A stretch of DNA of 64,000 nucleotides from Fimbriimonas sp. (lineage in GTDB: Bacteria; Armatimonadota; Fimbriimonadia; Fimbriimonadales; Fimbriimonadaceae): NCBI GenBank assembly GCA_031292555.1, contig JARLGV010000067.1, positions 1 to 64,000 on the forward strand, in the 5' to 3' direction. The position numbers and the translations under genes were made by a program. Shown piece after piece: positions 53,767 to 62,951 of the stretch (positions are counted from its first letter, which is position 1; every line of letters starts with the position of its first letter). The notes under the pieces were generated by a model, which was not told the origin of the DNA, made no database searches, and saw only the letters and a program-made list of their open reading frames with translations.

Positions 53767-54651
53767 GTGCGTCGTTTTGCCCACGCGTTTACGTTGGTCG
53801 AGCTACTGGTTGTTATAGCCATTATCTCAATTGTTGCTGCGGTGCTTCTCCCTGTATTTCTGGGAGCGAGGGGCGCGGTGTTGCGCTCTTCGTGCCAGTC
53901 GCACCTACATCAGATTTCGGTCGGCTCGATGGCGTACAACACCGACTACGACGATCGTTTCATGCCGGTCAACTACCAGCCAGCATCGACTCCGAACTCA
54001 AGAAACGACCGCACATGGGTTCAGATGGTGCTGCCCTATGTTGGAAGTTTCGACGTCTTCCAGTGTCCAGGCGACTACAGTGTCCGGTTGACACCCCAGG
54101 CCACCTTCGATCAAGATCTCGTTCCCGGCGACACCGACTCGCAGTACTACACGGCCTCGCTCCGATCCGATTACGGCTACAACTACCAAAACCTGGCGCC
54201 GATCGTGATAACTCAGAACGGTGGCCACGCGCTTCCCCGGGAGACGAACGAAGTCGCCGACGTATCCAACACGGTGGAATTCATGGATACGGTCTGGAAT
54301 CGCACGACCTCCGGCGTACCATTCGGCGGTGGTAACTGGTTGGTGGTCCCACCTTGCCGATTCTACGAGCCAGCCTCGGTTGGCGAACCGCCGGTTGACA
54401 GCTTTACCGGTGCTCGAAGCGTGGACGTTCAAGTTTTCACAACCTCCGATGGTTGGGAACCGCAGATTGAGTCGGCTTCGAACGTGTTTGGTGGAGCTTG
54501 GCCCTGGCACATGGGCCGTATGAACGTGGTCGAAGTCGACGGCAGCATTAAGTCCCTGGATCCCCGTCAGTTGACGGATGGATGCAATGCCGAGGGTCAA
54601 TGGACCGGCGAAATCACTGATCCAGTGACGTACATGTGGGATCTGCGCTGA
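53767..54651 (+). CDS. DUF1559 / PulG-like pseudopilin (third copy)
   Basis: A 294-residue pseudopilin starting with a GTG at 53767. The leader MRRFAHA is cleaved before [19 protein letters not shown]. Residues 57-63 read YNTDYDD, as in the other two pseudopilins of this window. The C-terminal segment AWPWHMGRMNVVEVDGSIKSLD is of DUF1559 type. Unlike the first two copies it is not followed by a small lipoprotein; a 1496-residue peptidase/permease fusion follows after 120 bases. It lies one base after the acetyltransferase gene. Confidence 0.88.
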   Translation: MRRFAHAFTLVELLVVIAIISIVAAVLLPVFLGARGAVLRSSCQSHLHQISVGSMAYNTDYDDRFMPVNYQPASTPNSRNDRTWVQMVLPYVGSFDVFQCPGDYSVRLTPQATFDQDLVPGDTDSQYYTASLRSDYGYNYQNLAPIVITQNGGHALPRETNEVADVSNTVEFMDTVWNRTTSGVPFGGGNWLVVPPCRFYEPASVGEPPVDSFTGARSVDVQVFTTSDGWEPQIESASNVFGGAWPWHMGRMNVVEVDGSIKSLDPRQLTDGCNAEGQWTGEITDPVTYMWDLR

Positions 54652-54771
54652 CCCTCAACCCAAGATCGGCGGGAGTGCGGCGCAATACTCCTTGAACAGG
54701 GCCGTATTTACAGAAGGGAATATGAGTGACCGAGTCGAACTAAGGTTCAACACTCACCTGTTGCCAACTCC

Positions 54772-57700
54772 ATGATCGCCGACCTGATCCGTTTCTTTGA
54801 GCGAGAGATCCCGACTCGAACCCTCACTGCGCAGTCAATCGTTTCACTCAAACGGATCATCGTCGGCATTCTGTTTGGTTCCCTAGCCTGCTTGGCGATG
54901 TCGACGCCTACCGACGACCAGATCAAACAGATCTACCGTCAGCTCCTTCCGCAGGTCCGCCTCGACCGAATCCAGCGGGACTACCGTTCCATCGCCGAAC
55001 TGGGCTCCCGATTGGCTGGTTCGACGGGAGAGGCAAACGCGTTCGACTACGCAGAAGCGACTTTCCGATCGATCGGAGCCGTCAACATTCACCGGGAGAC
55101 GTTTCGCGTAACCGTTCCCGATCCCGATGCGGTTGGCCACCTGGCCGTCTCGGGGCATACGGTCGACGTACTCCCCCTCTGGCCCAATCTGGTGCGCACC
55201 TCTACATGCGACATCAATGGCCCGATCATTTACGGGGGCAACGGTTCGCTCGAAGCCCTTCGGGGAATGGATATTGTCGGCGCTGTCGTCGTGGAGGAGT
55301 TCGGGGTGGGCGCCGCATGGAAGAACGCAGCCAAGCTGGGCGCGGCGGCGATAGTCTTCATCGAGCCGGGCGCCATGCCCAGAGGCGACGCCGAGAACAA
55401 ATTCAGCGCAGTTCCCCTCAGCGTCCCCCGATTCTATTTGCCAATCAAGGTTTCGGGGCCGGTGCTCCAGGCGTGCCAATCGCACCAAACCGTGCGATTG
55501 AGTTGCAGACAAGATTGGGTTGGGCGGACGAGTTGTAACCTGATCGCCGACCTGCCCGGCAATTCTCCGGCACAGAACTCGGAGCCGATCGCGCTCGAAG
55601 CCTATGCCGACTCCATGTCCATTGTCCCGAAGTTGGCGCCGGGCGCCGAATCGATCGGGGGCTTGGCAACCTTGCTCGAAGCCGCTCGCGTTTTTTCCGT
55701 TCGTCCCCATGCACGCCCCCTGCGGCTGATCGTTTCTGGCGCACATTTTCTGGCCCTTCAAGGGGCGCGCGAGTACGTTCAGAAGCGGATGGACACGAAC
55801 GACCTTCCGCCCCTCCTATGCCTAACGCTCGACCTATCTTCGGGAAGCCGCAGTATAGGAAGCTATGCCCGAGGCTGGTTCTACGACTATCGGGACGAAG
55901 AGGAAGACAACGTCCGTCAACTGTCCCGTCTCTTTCGAGCCCATGCGGAGAAGCTGGCCGAAGTCATGGACGTCTCGCCTGCCCGGGTTGTGCTTGTCGA
56001 CGCGGTCAATAACGGGGACGACCGAACCTGGAAGAATAACATCCCCGGCAAGTTCGCCTTGGACTGCGAGCCGATCCTGACATCCGGGATGAATGCCCTC
56101 ACCCTCATGACCGTCGAGGACAGCCGGGAACGCGTGGATACGCCCTTCGACACCATCGATCGGGTCGACATCAGCAACGTTCGTCGCCAGGCGCAGACGG
56201 TGGCAGCGATGCTGCACCACGCCTTGAACGACACGATCGACCGATCGGAAACTTCCGACTACCGTTTGGCCATCGAAGCGGCAAAGCCGGTCGGCATGAG
56301 ATTGACCGGCGGGTTCGCCTCCGTCGCTGGCAAGGTCGTTATCTACGATCCGAACAAGAGCTTCGTTCCCGACACGCCGGTATCCAACTCGATCGCCGCC
56401 GTGTTGGCAACCCAGAAGACGATGATGGGAGTTCGGGGAGACATGCTCCAAGGCGTCGACGACAAAGCGGACTACCGTATTGTCGGAGTCGCGCCAAAGA
56501 CGGCCTATAGTGACGAGAAGCGGTGGATCACTCGGCTTGCCGCATTCCACCTTGATCCGGTTTCCGGAAACATCGATTATGCGCCCTCGTGGGGCACGTA
56601 CGGGGACGAAACCTACCGCATCGAGTTTCCGATGAAGACGTCGGAACGCTCCTCGCCCCTTGTCGTCTTCCACTGTGCGTCCATCGACCTGTACGACTTG
56701 GTCGACCCCCAGGACTTGCAGGCACTTCAATGGGTTTGGATCGGCGATTCGGACACGGGGGCGCATCCGCAAGACTACGGCGTCCTCGGTCCAGGCTTCG
56801 ATACCAAGTTCAGCCCGGAGATCGAAGACACCCAAGTCATTTTTGTAAAACCGGACCTTCACTTCTTTGTTCTGGCCCAAGGCGGCCCGGGCGCGGCACG
56901 CCTGATCCTGACTCACTCGAAGCTGGGGAACGAAGCAGGGGAAGGCTACGTCTCGAAATCCGGTCGGTTCGCCAACCTGCCGCTGCACACTGCCGAAGAT
57001 ATCGTAGCGATCAACGCTACGCGGCTGGCCCGGTTCAAGAAGTACCGGATCATCAGCCCGAGCGTGCTCGAACTGCACAAACAAGCAGAGCAAGAGATTG
57101 CAGCGGCGAAGGCCTCTCAGGCTGCTCGCGATTGGCCAGAAGCCGAACGGCATGCCCGGGCAGCTTGGGGGCTTGCGTTACGCGCTCACCCTGTCCTCCA
57201 AAGCACCGCCAACGACGTGGTGAACGGGGTGATCTTCTACCTGTTTCTGCTCATCCCGTTCAGCTACTTCATGGAGCGGCTCTTGGTCGGCAACCAGCTG
57301 CTTTCCAAGCAGCTCGGTTTCGCGGTCGCGTTCTTCATCGGCGCGTTCCTGCTTCTTCGGCTGATCCATCCCGCTTTTGAGATCGTCAGCAACCCGGCGA
57401 TGATCTTCGTCGCGTTCGTCATGGGCACGTTGAGCCTCATCGTCATGTCGTTCATTCTCGGGAAGTTCGAGGCTTCCCTGAAGGTTGTGCGGCAGGCTCA
57501 AAGCGGCGTTCACGAGGTGGACATCAAGCGCTCCAGCGTGGCGATGGCCGCCTTCAACCTCGGAGTGAGCAACATGCGTCGCCGTAAGGCCCGCACGATT
57601 CTGACCACCTTGACGCTGGTCGTGATGACGTTCATTGTGCTCAGCTTTACTTCGATCGTGCAGGAATTGACGCTCAACGAATACGCCAGCAACACGGTGG

Positions 57701-59262
57701 CACGCTACCCGGGGATTCTCCTGCGAAACCCGGGCTTGGACCCAATGCAGCTGGCCATGTACCGGCAGTTGACAAACGAGTTCTCTGGACGAGCCGTTGT
57801 CGTCCGCCGAGCCGCCTACTACGGGGCGGACATCGGTACGACCGGCGTTCTGACCCTTCAAAGGGCGGACCGCTCCGCCGAAGTAAACGCGTTGGCCGGG
57901 TTCGAGCCGGATGAAACCAAGGTGATGCATCCCCAAGATGCGCTGCTTCCGGGTGGGCGCTGGTTCCGTCCGGGTGAACGCGATGCCATGATCCTTCCCC
58001 AGCGGATCGCCCAGCAGCTCAAGATCGATCCGGACGAGGTAGGCAAAGCCAAGGTCAGCTACGCCGGCGTCGACTACACCGTCGTCGGCATCATCGATTC
58101 TGGCTTCATGCGTTCGCTGGTCGACCTGGACGGCGACGGAATCATGCCTGCCGACTTCAGCCTTTCGAACAAGTACCAGCAGGAGTCCGCCTCCACGACG
58201 AAGGCGTTTCGGAGCTACCTCCGACTGGACCCGAGCTCCTGCTTCATCTTGCCGACTGAAACCGCCCTCAGCCTGGGCGCCGATATTCGGAACATGGCAG
58301 TCGCATTCGAAACGCCGGCTCAAACGAGAAAGGCGCTTGACACGCTCATGCCCAGGCTGCGGATAAACCTGTACGGTTCGGTGCCGAATGGCCACGGCGG
58401 CTTGGAGGTCCGGCAATTCAGCGTCTTCGAGAGTTCGAAGGGCGTCGGATTGGGCCTGGTGTTCATTCAGTTGATCATCGCGTCGGTGTTCGTGTTGAAC
58501 ACGATGGTCGCGAGCGTTTACGAGCGCACGAAAGAGATCGCGATCTTCTCGTCCATCGGCTTGGCGCCCAACCACATAGCGATGCTGTTTTTTGCCGAAT
58601 CGTTGGTTTACGGGGTTCTTGGCGCGGTCATCGGCTACTTCGTGGCCCAAACATCGGCGAAAATTATCGTTTCTACTGGCGCGCTGCCTGGCCTGACCCT
58701 GAATTTCAGTTCCACGTCGGCCGTCATGTCCGCTACGATCGTGATGGCGGTCGTACTGGCAAGCACGATCTACCCCGCTCGCAAAGCCAGCGAGATCGCC
58801 GCTCCCGCGATGAACGAAGAGGTTTTCGAGACAGAGCCGGACGGCGACCTGTGGGACCTTCCCCTACCGTTCAGCATCAACGCCACGGAGGCGGGACCGC
58901 TCATCCGCTTCCTGGGCGAATGGCTGAAGGCGTACGAGGAGTACACGATCGGAGACTTCGTCACCGCAAACACCAAGACGGAGGCGGAAACCCCCGCCGA
59001 TGGGACGGGGACGATTTTCCGGGTATCGACGGTGGCCTGGCTTGCCCCGTACGACCTAGGGATCTCACAAACTCTGCTGCTGACCGCCAGCCCCGCCCAG
59101 GTACCAGGCGTCTACCTGCTCGACCTCAAGTTGGGCCGGATTGCCGGCGACCCAGAGAACTGGCCGATTGTGAACCAGAGATTCCTCGCCAACTTGCGAA
59201 AGCAATTCCTCACCTGGCGCACCCTCGGCCCCGAACTTCGGCGGAAGTATTCGGTGGACTAG
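54772..59262 (+). CDS. PA/M28-like pseudo-peptidase fused to an FtsX/MacB-type permease
   Basis: A 1496-residue membrane protein. After an N-terminal membrane segment (about 28-45), residues 50-500 follow the plan of PA-domain M28 peptidases (AKLGAAAIVFIEPG; then an M28-like domain), but the metal-binding positions are lost: the HxD region reads EAYADS (276-281) and GAxDNxSG reads PGAESIGG (290-297). Residues about 815-900 hold three membrane segments; 940-1360 is an FtsX-like permease with an exported domain and three C-terminal segments (EIAIFSSIGLAPNHIAMLFFAESLVYG at about 1250). A C-terminal cytoplasmic domain ends the protein. No ATPase gene is adjacent. Function unknown. Confidence 0.8.
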   Translation: MIADLIRFFEREIPTRTLTAQSIVSLKRIIVGILFGSLACLAMSTPTDDQIKQIYRQLLPQVRLDRIQRDYRSIAELGSRLAGSTGEANAFDYAEATFRSIGAVNIHRETFRVTVPDPDAVGHLAVSGHTVDVLPLWPNLVRTSTCDINGPIIYGGNGSLEALRGMDIVGAVVVEEFGVGAAWKNAAKLGAAAIVFIEPGAMPRGDAENKFSAVPLSVPRFYLPIKVSGPVLQACQSHQTVRLSCRQDWVGRTSCNLIADLPGNSPAQNSEPIALEAYADSMSIVPKLAPGAESIGGLATLLEAARVFSVRPHARPLRLIVSGAHFLALQGAREYVQKRMDTNDLPPLLCLTLDLSSGSRSIGSYARGWFYDYRDEEEDNVRQLSRLFRAHAEKLAEVMDVSPARVVLVDAVNNGDDRTWKNNIPGKFALDCEPILTSGMNALTLMTVEDSRERVDTPFDTIDRVDISNVRRQAQTVAAMLHHALNDTIDRSETSDYRLAIEAAKPVGMRLTGGFASVAGKVVIYDPNKSFVPDTPVSNSIAAVLATQKTMMGVRGDMLQGVDDKADYRIVGVAPKTAYSDEKRWITRLAAFHLDPVSGNIDYAPSWGTYGDETYRIEFPMKTSERSSPLVVFHCASIDLYDLVDPQDLQALQWVWIGDSDTGAHPQDYGVLGPGFDTKFSPEIEDTQVIFVKPDLHFFVLAQGGPGAARLILTHSKLGNEAGEGYVSKSGRFANLPLHTAEDIVAINATRLARFKKYRIISPSVLELHKQAEQEIAAAKASQAARDWPEAERHARAAWGLALRAHPVLQSTANDVVNGVIFYLFLLIPFSYFMERLLVGNQLLSKQLGFAVAFFIGAFLLLRLIHPAFEIVSNPAMIFVAFVMGTLSLIVMSFILGKFEASLKVVRQAQSGVHEVDIKRSSVAMAAFNLGVSNMRRRKARTILTTLTLVVMTFIVLSFTSIVQELTLNEYASNTVARYPGILLRNPGLDPMQLAMYRQLTNEFSGRAVVVRRAAYYGADIGTTGVLTLQRADRSAEVNALAGFEPDETKVMHPQDALLPGGRWFRPGERDAMILPQRIAQQLKIDPDEVGKAKVSYAGVDYTVVGIIDSGFMRSLVDLDGDGIMPADFSLSNKYQQESASTTKAFRSYLRLDPSSCFILPTETALSLGADIRNMAVAFETPAQTRKALDTLMPRLRINLYGSVPNGHGGLEVRQFSVFESSKGVGLGLVFIQLIIASVFVLNTMVASVYERTKEIAIFSSIGLAPNHIAMLFFAESLVYGVLGAVIGYFVAQTSAKIIVSTGALPGLTLNFSSTSAVMSATIVMAVVLASTIYPARKASEIAAPAMNEEVFETEPDGDLWDLPLPFSINATEAGPLIRFLGEWLKAYEEYTIGDFVTANTKTEAETPADGTGTIFRVSTVAWLAPYDLGISQTLLLTASPAQVPGVYLLDLKLGRIAGDPENWPIVNQRFLANLRKQFLTWRTLGPELRRKYSVD

Positions 59263-60131
59263 CAGCCCGATAGATAACTGGAGCCGAGTAGAATCCCGTT
59301 CTTCTCACCGGCTTCCGATCCATTGAAGTTCTCGTCTTCCAGTTCGATGCTGACGGCGCCCTTGTAGCCGCGTGCGGCGAGAATCTGGAACGCCTTGATC
59401 CATCGCATTTGGCCATGCCCGGGAATCGTGTAGCGCCATGCCGTGCTTCCGAATCCGTGCCCCTGGGCAAACGTCGCCGGCTGCTCGGTTCCGAACTCGT
59501 AGACGTCCTCCGCGAAGATCTCGGTGTCCTTGCCGTGAACGTGATAGACCTGGTCGGCGAATTCCTCAAGGAAGCGGATGGGATCGATCCCCATGCGGAT
59601 GAGGTGGGACGGATCGTAGTTGATGCCGATGCTCTTCGACGGCACCTCTTTGATGAGGGCGCGATACCCTTCTGGCGTGCAGCAGAGCGCTCCCGGTCCC
59701 GGCCATCCTTCGATAACCAGCCGTCCGCCGTGCTTCTCGAGGTGCGGCACGAGGAGATTGAGACCCTCGACCATAAGCTTGAAATTCTCGCTACGCGGCT
59801 TCGTTGCATCGGACGGGAGCATCACCAGGAAGTAGTTCTTGACGCCCTGAGCGCCACAGGCAGCCACATACTCGGCTTGCTTGGCAATCGCTTCATCGCG
59901 CTTGGCGGCATCGTCGGTGATCAGACCGCTCCAACTTGGAAGGTCGACCGAGCCGGCAATGATTCCGGCATCTTTGAGAAGACCCGCCGATTGATCGCCG
60001 TCGCCTCCAAGGTCGATTACACCAAGGTTATTGGCCTTCGTCCAAGCAATGAGGCCGGGGAGATCTTTCTGCCAGTCGGACCAGCCGCGGCGAAAACCGA
60101 TCGGAAATGAACCTGTTCGGGTGGTAAGCAT
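59259..60131 (-). CDS. Sugar phosphate isomerase/epimerase (xylose isomerase-like TIM barrel)
   Basis: A 290-residue AP-endonuclease-2-type TIM barrel without a signal peptide. Metal ligands are seen in LVIEGWPGPG (Glu), GINYDPSHLIRMG (Asp and His), VYHVHGKDTEIF (His) and AVSIELEDENF (Glu). The family converts sugars or inositols by isomerisation or dehydration. It converges with the permease-fusion gene, overlapping by four bases, and is the last gene on its strand after rimO, about 65 bases away. Substrate is not known. Confidence 0.88.
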   Translation of the reverse strand: MLTTRTGSFPIGFRRGWSDWQKDLPGLIAWTKANNLGVIDLGGDGDQSAGLLKDAGIIAGSVDLPSWSGLITDDAAKRDEAIAKQAEYVAACGAQGVKNYFLVMLPSDATKPRSENFKLMVEGLNLLVPHLEKHGGRLVIEGWPGPGALCCTPEGYRALIKEVPSKSIGINYDPSHLIRMGIDPIRFLEEFADQVYHVHGKDTEIFAEDVYEFGTEQPATFAQGHGFGSTAWRYTIPGHGQMRWIKAFQILAARGYKGAVSIELEDENFNGSEAGEKNGILLGSSYLSGC

Positions 60132-60195
60132 TTGGCCCGGTTTTACCTGAGATCGGTAGGGGTTGGCTGAACGTTAACCTTGGACTGCGGAATCC

Positions 60196-61590
60196 CTACA
60201 GCGGTCTGGCCGGAGACGCCATCCGAAGGGGCTTCAAGCGGCGCCCCGGGGCGACCGGCATGCGAGTGAGTTCGCCGAAAAGGTCGTACTCCTCGGCGTC
60301 GGTGACCCGGCAACGGACGATTTGGCCCAGCTCCGCCTCGCCTTGAACGAACACCATCCCATCGATCTCGGGCGCGTCGCGGTGAGACCGGCCGATCAGC
60401 CATCCGTCCCTCGTGTCGTCGATCAAGACGTCGAGATCCTGGCCCATCCATCCCTGATTCACCTCGTGCGAGATCTTCTGCTGGGTTCGCATGAGCTTGT
60501 CGTAGCGCTCACGCTTCACACGGGGCGCCAGTTGGCCGTCGAGATCGTAAGCGGGAGTTCCCGGTTCCTTCGAGAATACGAACGCGCCAACTCGGTCCAG
60601 TCTCGCCTCGCGCACGAAGTCGAGAAGGTAATCGAACTCCTCCTGGGTTTCGCCGGGGAATCCGACGATGAAGGTCGTCCGAATCGCGCAGTTGGGCATC
60701 GCGGCACGGACTTTGTTGAAGAGGTTCAAGTAGCGCTCGCCGTCCCACGGACGTTTCATTCGCCGAAGGGTCTCCGGATGAGCGTGCTGAAGGGGGATAT
60801 CGATATAGGGGAGCACCTTCTCGCAAGTCGACATCGTTTCGATGACTTCGTCAGTGAGGCGGTTCGGATAGAAATAGAGGAGGCGGATCCATTCGACCCC
60901 GTCGATGCCGTTCAGTTCCCGAAGCAGTTTGGGCAGCGTGAACTCGCGATAGATGTCGTATCCATACTGAGTGACGTCCTGGGCGATCAGGTTGAGTTCC
61001 TTTGCCCCGGTTCTCGCCAAGTGGCGCGCCTCTTCCACCACGCGTTCGATCGGCTTGCTTTGGTGCCCACCGCGAAAGCTGGGAATCGTGCAGAACGTGC
61101 AGCGGTGGTCGCACCCCTCGCTGATCTTGAGGTAGGCGCTCCACGGGCGGCCGGTACGCGCTCGGGTGGGAACCTCTGCCCACCGGTGATGGGGAGGAGA
61201 AACGTCGATCCGCTGCTCGCGCTCGGCCTGGACCTCTTTGACGATCTCCGCGAACCGCCCCATCTGACCGACACCGACGTACAGGTCGGCGCCCGGAGCC
61301 AGCTTGGCCAGTTCCGGTCCCAGCCGCTGGGCGAGGCACCCGGCGACGATCACCTTCCCGGTTCGTCCGGCGCGCTTCTCTCGCACCGCGTCTTTGATCG
61401 CCTGGATCGACTCGAGCTTGGAGGCCTCAAGAAACCCGCACGTGTTGATCACGGTGACCGACGTCTTCTTGGCCGATCCGTCGACCGTATACCCCGCCTC
61501 GCTCAAGACCCCGGCGATCTCTTCGCTGTCGACCTCGTTCTTGGCACAGCCAAGGGTGACAATTTTGACTTTCTCCGGTGAATCCTGCAT
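60196..61590 (-). CDS. rimO: Ribosomal protein S12 methylthiotransferase
   Basis: A 464-residue radical-SAM enzyme. The N-terminal UPF0004 domain has three cysteines for one 4Fe-4S cluster (LGCAKNEVDSE, NTCGFL, AGCLAQR). The radical-SAM cluster motif is CDHRCTFC in KISEGCDHRCTFCTIPSFRGG. The C-terminal TRAM domain runs to the end. RimO rather than MiaB is favoured by YFYPNRLTDEVIETM, KVLPYIDIPLQHAHPETLRRMKRP and length. It adds a methylthio group to an aspartate of ribosomal protein S12. It stands with the TIM-barrel gene on the minus strand. Confidence 0.95.
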   Translation of the reverse strand: MQDSPEKVKIVTLGCAKNEVDSEEIAGVLSEAGYTVDGSAKKTSVTVINTCGFLEASKLESIQAIKDAVREKRAGRTGKVIVAGCLAQRLGPELAKLAPGADLYVGVGQMGRFAEIVKEVQAEREQRIDVSPPHHRWAEVPTRARTGRPWSAYLKISEGCDHRCTFCTIPSFRGGHQSKPIERVVEEARHLARTGAKELNLIAQDVTQYGYDIYREFTLPKLLRELNGIDGVEWIRLLYFYPNRLTDEVIETMSTCEKVLPYIDIPLQHAHPETLRRMKRPWDGERYLNLFNKVRAAMPNCAIRTTFIVGFPGETQEEFDYLLDFVREARLDRVGAFVFSKEPGTPAYDLDGQLAPRVKRERYDKLMRTQQKISHEVNQGWMGQDLDVLIDDTRDGWLIGRSHRDAPEIDGMVFVQGEAELGQIVRCRVTDAEEYDLFGELTRMPVAPGRRLKPLRMASPARPL

Positions 61591-61750
61591 GGATAGTCAT
61601 TATGTCGCGTAATGCGTACCCCTCGACCCGACGGTCCGCCCCATGAAGTCTGCCATTGATTGGACAGGTGAAGCGTCGGGCAGGCCGACGCCCACCGGCT
61701 CAGCCGATTCTAGCCGCACCCCGCGCTCCGCATAAAGGTATCGTCGTCCG

Positions 61751-62560
61751 ATGGACAACCTGATTGCGGTTTCGTCTTGGTCTTTGCATCGGACCATCGG
61801 TGTCTCCTATCCCGATTCGCCAACCGGGGCGGGAGGACGGGTTCAGCATTCGGAGAGTCCTCTCGATCTGCTCGATCTGCCGGCGGCACTTGCGGCACAT
61901 GGCTACTCGGCGATGCAGCTTTGCCATTTCCACTTGCCGTCTCGGAGCCCGTCGTACGTCGCGGAGTTCCGCGTGGCGCTACGTGACGCGAAGGTTGATT
62001 TGCTGACGCTGCTCATCGACGACGGAGACGTCACCGATCCTGAGATCGGCCTGGCGAGCGTGAAGTGGACAGCCGACTGGGTCAGGACGGCGGCCGAGTT
62101 GGGCGCGCCGAGGGCGAGAGTGATCGCGGGCAAGCAGCCCGATTCGCGTGAGGCGATCGAATTATCGTTCACAAGGCTGATGGAGATCGCCGAGACTGCC
62201 GGCGAAGTAGACGTGCAACTCGAAATCGAGAATTGGCATGCCCTTCTTGCCGCTCCTCAGACGGTACACGAACTTTTGGATCGAAGCCAGGGCGCGCTGC
62301 GGCTGAACGCCGATTTCGGGAACTGGCCCAAACCCTATCGCTACGAGGCGCTCCCGAAGATCTTTCGGCGTGCGGAAACGTGCCACGCCAAGTTCGAGTT
62401 CTTGTCACCGACCGAGCTCGATTGGCACGATGCGTCCCGCTGCCTCATGATCGCGAAAGACGCCTCCTTTTCGGGCCCCATGGTGCTCGTCAACGGCGGA
62501 ATCGGGGAGAGCGATTGGGACGCGATGGACATTCAGCGAACGGCAATTATCGAGGCCTAG
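61751..62560 (+). CDS. Sugar phosphate isomerase/epimerase-like TIM barrel (second)
   Basis: A 269-residue TIM barrel of the same broad superfamily as the gene at 59.3 kb, but clearly different in sequence. Metal-site candidates are LEIENWHALL (Glu) and LRLNADFGNW (Asp); the usual H-x-K-D-x segment reads ETCHAKFEF, and VLVNGGIGE replaces the last Glu-containing strand, so metal binding may be partial. It is divergent from rimO, 160 bases away. No substrate can be named. Confidence 0.82.
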   Translation: MDNLIAVSSWSLHRTIGVSYPDSPTGAGGRVQHSESPLDLLDLPAALAAHGYSAMQLCHFHLPSRSPSYVAEFRVALRDAKVDLLTLLIDDGDVTDPEIGLASVKWTADWVRTAAELGAPRARVIAGKQPDSREAIELSFTRLMEIAETAGEVDVQLEIENWHALLAAPQTVHELLDRSQGALRLNADFGNWPKPYRYEALPKIFRRAETCHAKFEFLSPTELDWHDASRCLMIAKDASFSGPMVLVNGGIGESDWDAMDIQRTAIIEA

Positions 62561-62613
62561 GGGAAGGCGAATCGCGGCGCTGGCCGAAATGGAGATCTTT
62601 CCGGTGAGGCAAT

Positions 62614-62714
62614 CGGACCTTTGTCGCAATCGCCGCCTGACCTCGGGTAGGCGCACAGAGCGCCAATCCGAAGCTAACTAATGTAATCCCTGAGGGATAC
62701 CCGGAGCGGACCGC
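62614..62714 (+). repeat. Dispersed structured intergenic repeat, copy B
   Basis: It aligns with 25499-25596. The inner stem GGCGC (62650-62654) pairs with GCGCC (62660-62664) around ACAGA, and the outer stem TCGG (62643-62646) pairs with CCGA (62668-62671) across a 3x3 internal loop. Both stems differ in sequence from copy A but keep the pairing, so the structure is conserved. The 3-prime part has GGGATACCCGGAGCGG in place of GGGATATCCGGAACGAGG. Confidence 0.65.
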
Positions 62715-62892
62715 GACCTCAGTGTTAGTCGCCTCAACATCCAGTTGGGCACGATGTACGCCAATTCGGGACGTCGATCTTTTGAAATCTCTGGCATTTC
62801 CCGATGAAGTTCCGCGGTTCTTTCGCCCGGCTGGAGCTTTCAAATTAACCGATATGGGCGCTTATCAAGGCTCGAATGCCAGAGGATGTGAG

Positions 62893-62938
62893 TGAGGGCT
62901 GGCCCAAGAATCTTCCTGGGCTGGCATGCTCTCCCTCA
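62893..62938. terminator. Possible two-way terminator hairpin
   Basis: Nested pairing of TGAGGG (62893-62898) with CCCTCA (62933-62938) and GCCCA (62902-62906) with TGGGC (62917-62921), between convergent genes. No T-run is present; strength is uncertain. Confidence 0.4.
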
Positions 62939-62951
62939 TCGGGCTTCCCTT

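Larger units (their letters stand above)
62561..62951. other. Intergenic stretch between convergent genes; repeat copy and hairpin
   Basis: About 390 bases between the TIM-barrel gene (plus) and ndk (minus). It holds copy B of the dispersed repeat (62614-62714) and a terminator-like hairpin near 62893-62938. No gene is supported in the rest. Confidence 0.6.

Noticed and set aside
57178-58650. 490-codon antisense frame in the permease-fusion gene
   Set aside because: His/Arg/Gln-rich antisense shadow of membrane-protein coding sequence.
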